Positions 64,000-64,000 of a DNA stretch of 64,000 nt are shown in pieces; positions within the stretch are counted from its first letter, which is position 1; each line of letters starts with the position of its first letter. The position numbers and the translations under genes were made by a program. A model generated the notes under the pieces. That model worked only from the letters and a program-made list of their open reading frames with translations, was not told the DNA's origin and ran no database searches. The stretch covers positions 8,420 to 72,419 of the forward strand of contig DATAUK010000014.1 of NCBI GenBank assembly GCA_036268295.1, written 5' to 3'. Source of the stretch: DATAUK01 sp036268295. GTDB lineage: Bacteria > Actinomycetota > Actinomycetes > JAFAQI01.

Positions 64000-64000
64000 A

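Overview
The window reads as chromosomal DNA of a high-GC actinobacterium (Actinomycetota). GTG starts and 4-bp stop/start overlaps are common, there is a mycothiol-dependent-type enzyme gene, and core blocks are in actinobacterial order: comEA/comEC-holA-rpsT-lepA-hemW-hrcA-dnaJ-rsmE, hinT-phoH-ybeY-corC-era-recO-uppS-glyS and ppdK-dgt-dnaG. I cannot name the genus.

Layout. 1-7.2 kb is an accessory catabolic operon: a class III aminotransferase, a divergent enolase paralogue, a MOFRL-type glycerate 2-kinase, a phytoene-dehydrogenase-like FAD oxidoreductase, remnants of two more aminotransferases and a GntR/FCD regulator. Glycerate kinase plus enolase could feed glycerate to PEP through 2-phosphoglycerate, but this enolase has lost the conserved His of its catalytic Ser-His-Arg block. 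7.3-13.1 kb holds single enzymes (lipid hydroxylase, glucose dehydrogenase-like, DUF1684, L,D-transpeptidase, diguanylate cyclase). 13.15-15.8 kb is leuS behind a leader peptide with three consecutive Leu codons and mutually exclusive hairpins, that is, a transcription attenuator.

15.9-24.4 kb is the competence/replication block. It is interrupted at 18.4-21.4 kb by debris: a broken second comEC copy, a VOC gene between 18-bp inverted repeats, a decayed IS6-type transposase and a frameshifted glycine-rich surface protein gene. comEA and comEC carry the same 25-bp element directly before their ATG codons.

24.4-36 kb carries rpsT, lepA, an MFS carrier, a short adenylate kinase, hemW (apparently CTG-started), a secreted beta-propeller protein, a mycothiol-type enzyme, hrcA behind a perfect CIRCE element, dnaJ and rsmE. 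36.5-43.5 kb is the hinT-phoH-ybeY-corC-era block. Its phoH is interrupted by a 359-residue intein with class 3 (W-C-T) features and a LAGLIDADG endonuclease, the clearest selfish element here. 43.5-62 kb holds a sedolisin-type protease, recO-uppS, glyS, ppdK, dgt, dnaG, an FG-GAP protein, small membrane proteins and topoisomerase IB. 62.1-64 kb has two tRNA genes around a frameshifted cytochrome P450 gene, then a ferric-reductase-like fragment and a direct repeat at the window edge.

Several genes differ from intact by one base (P450, transposase, comEC copy, glycine-rich gene, aminotransferase remnant), so sequencing indels should be excluded before calling all of them decayed.
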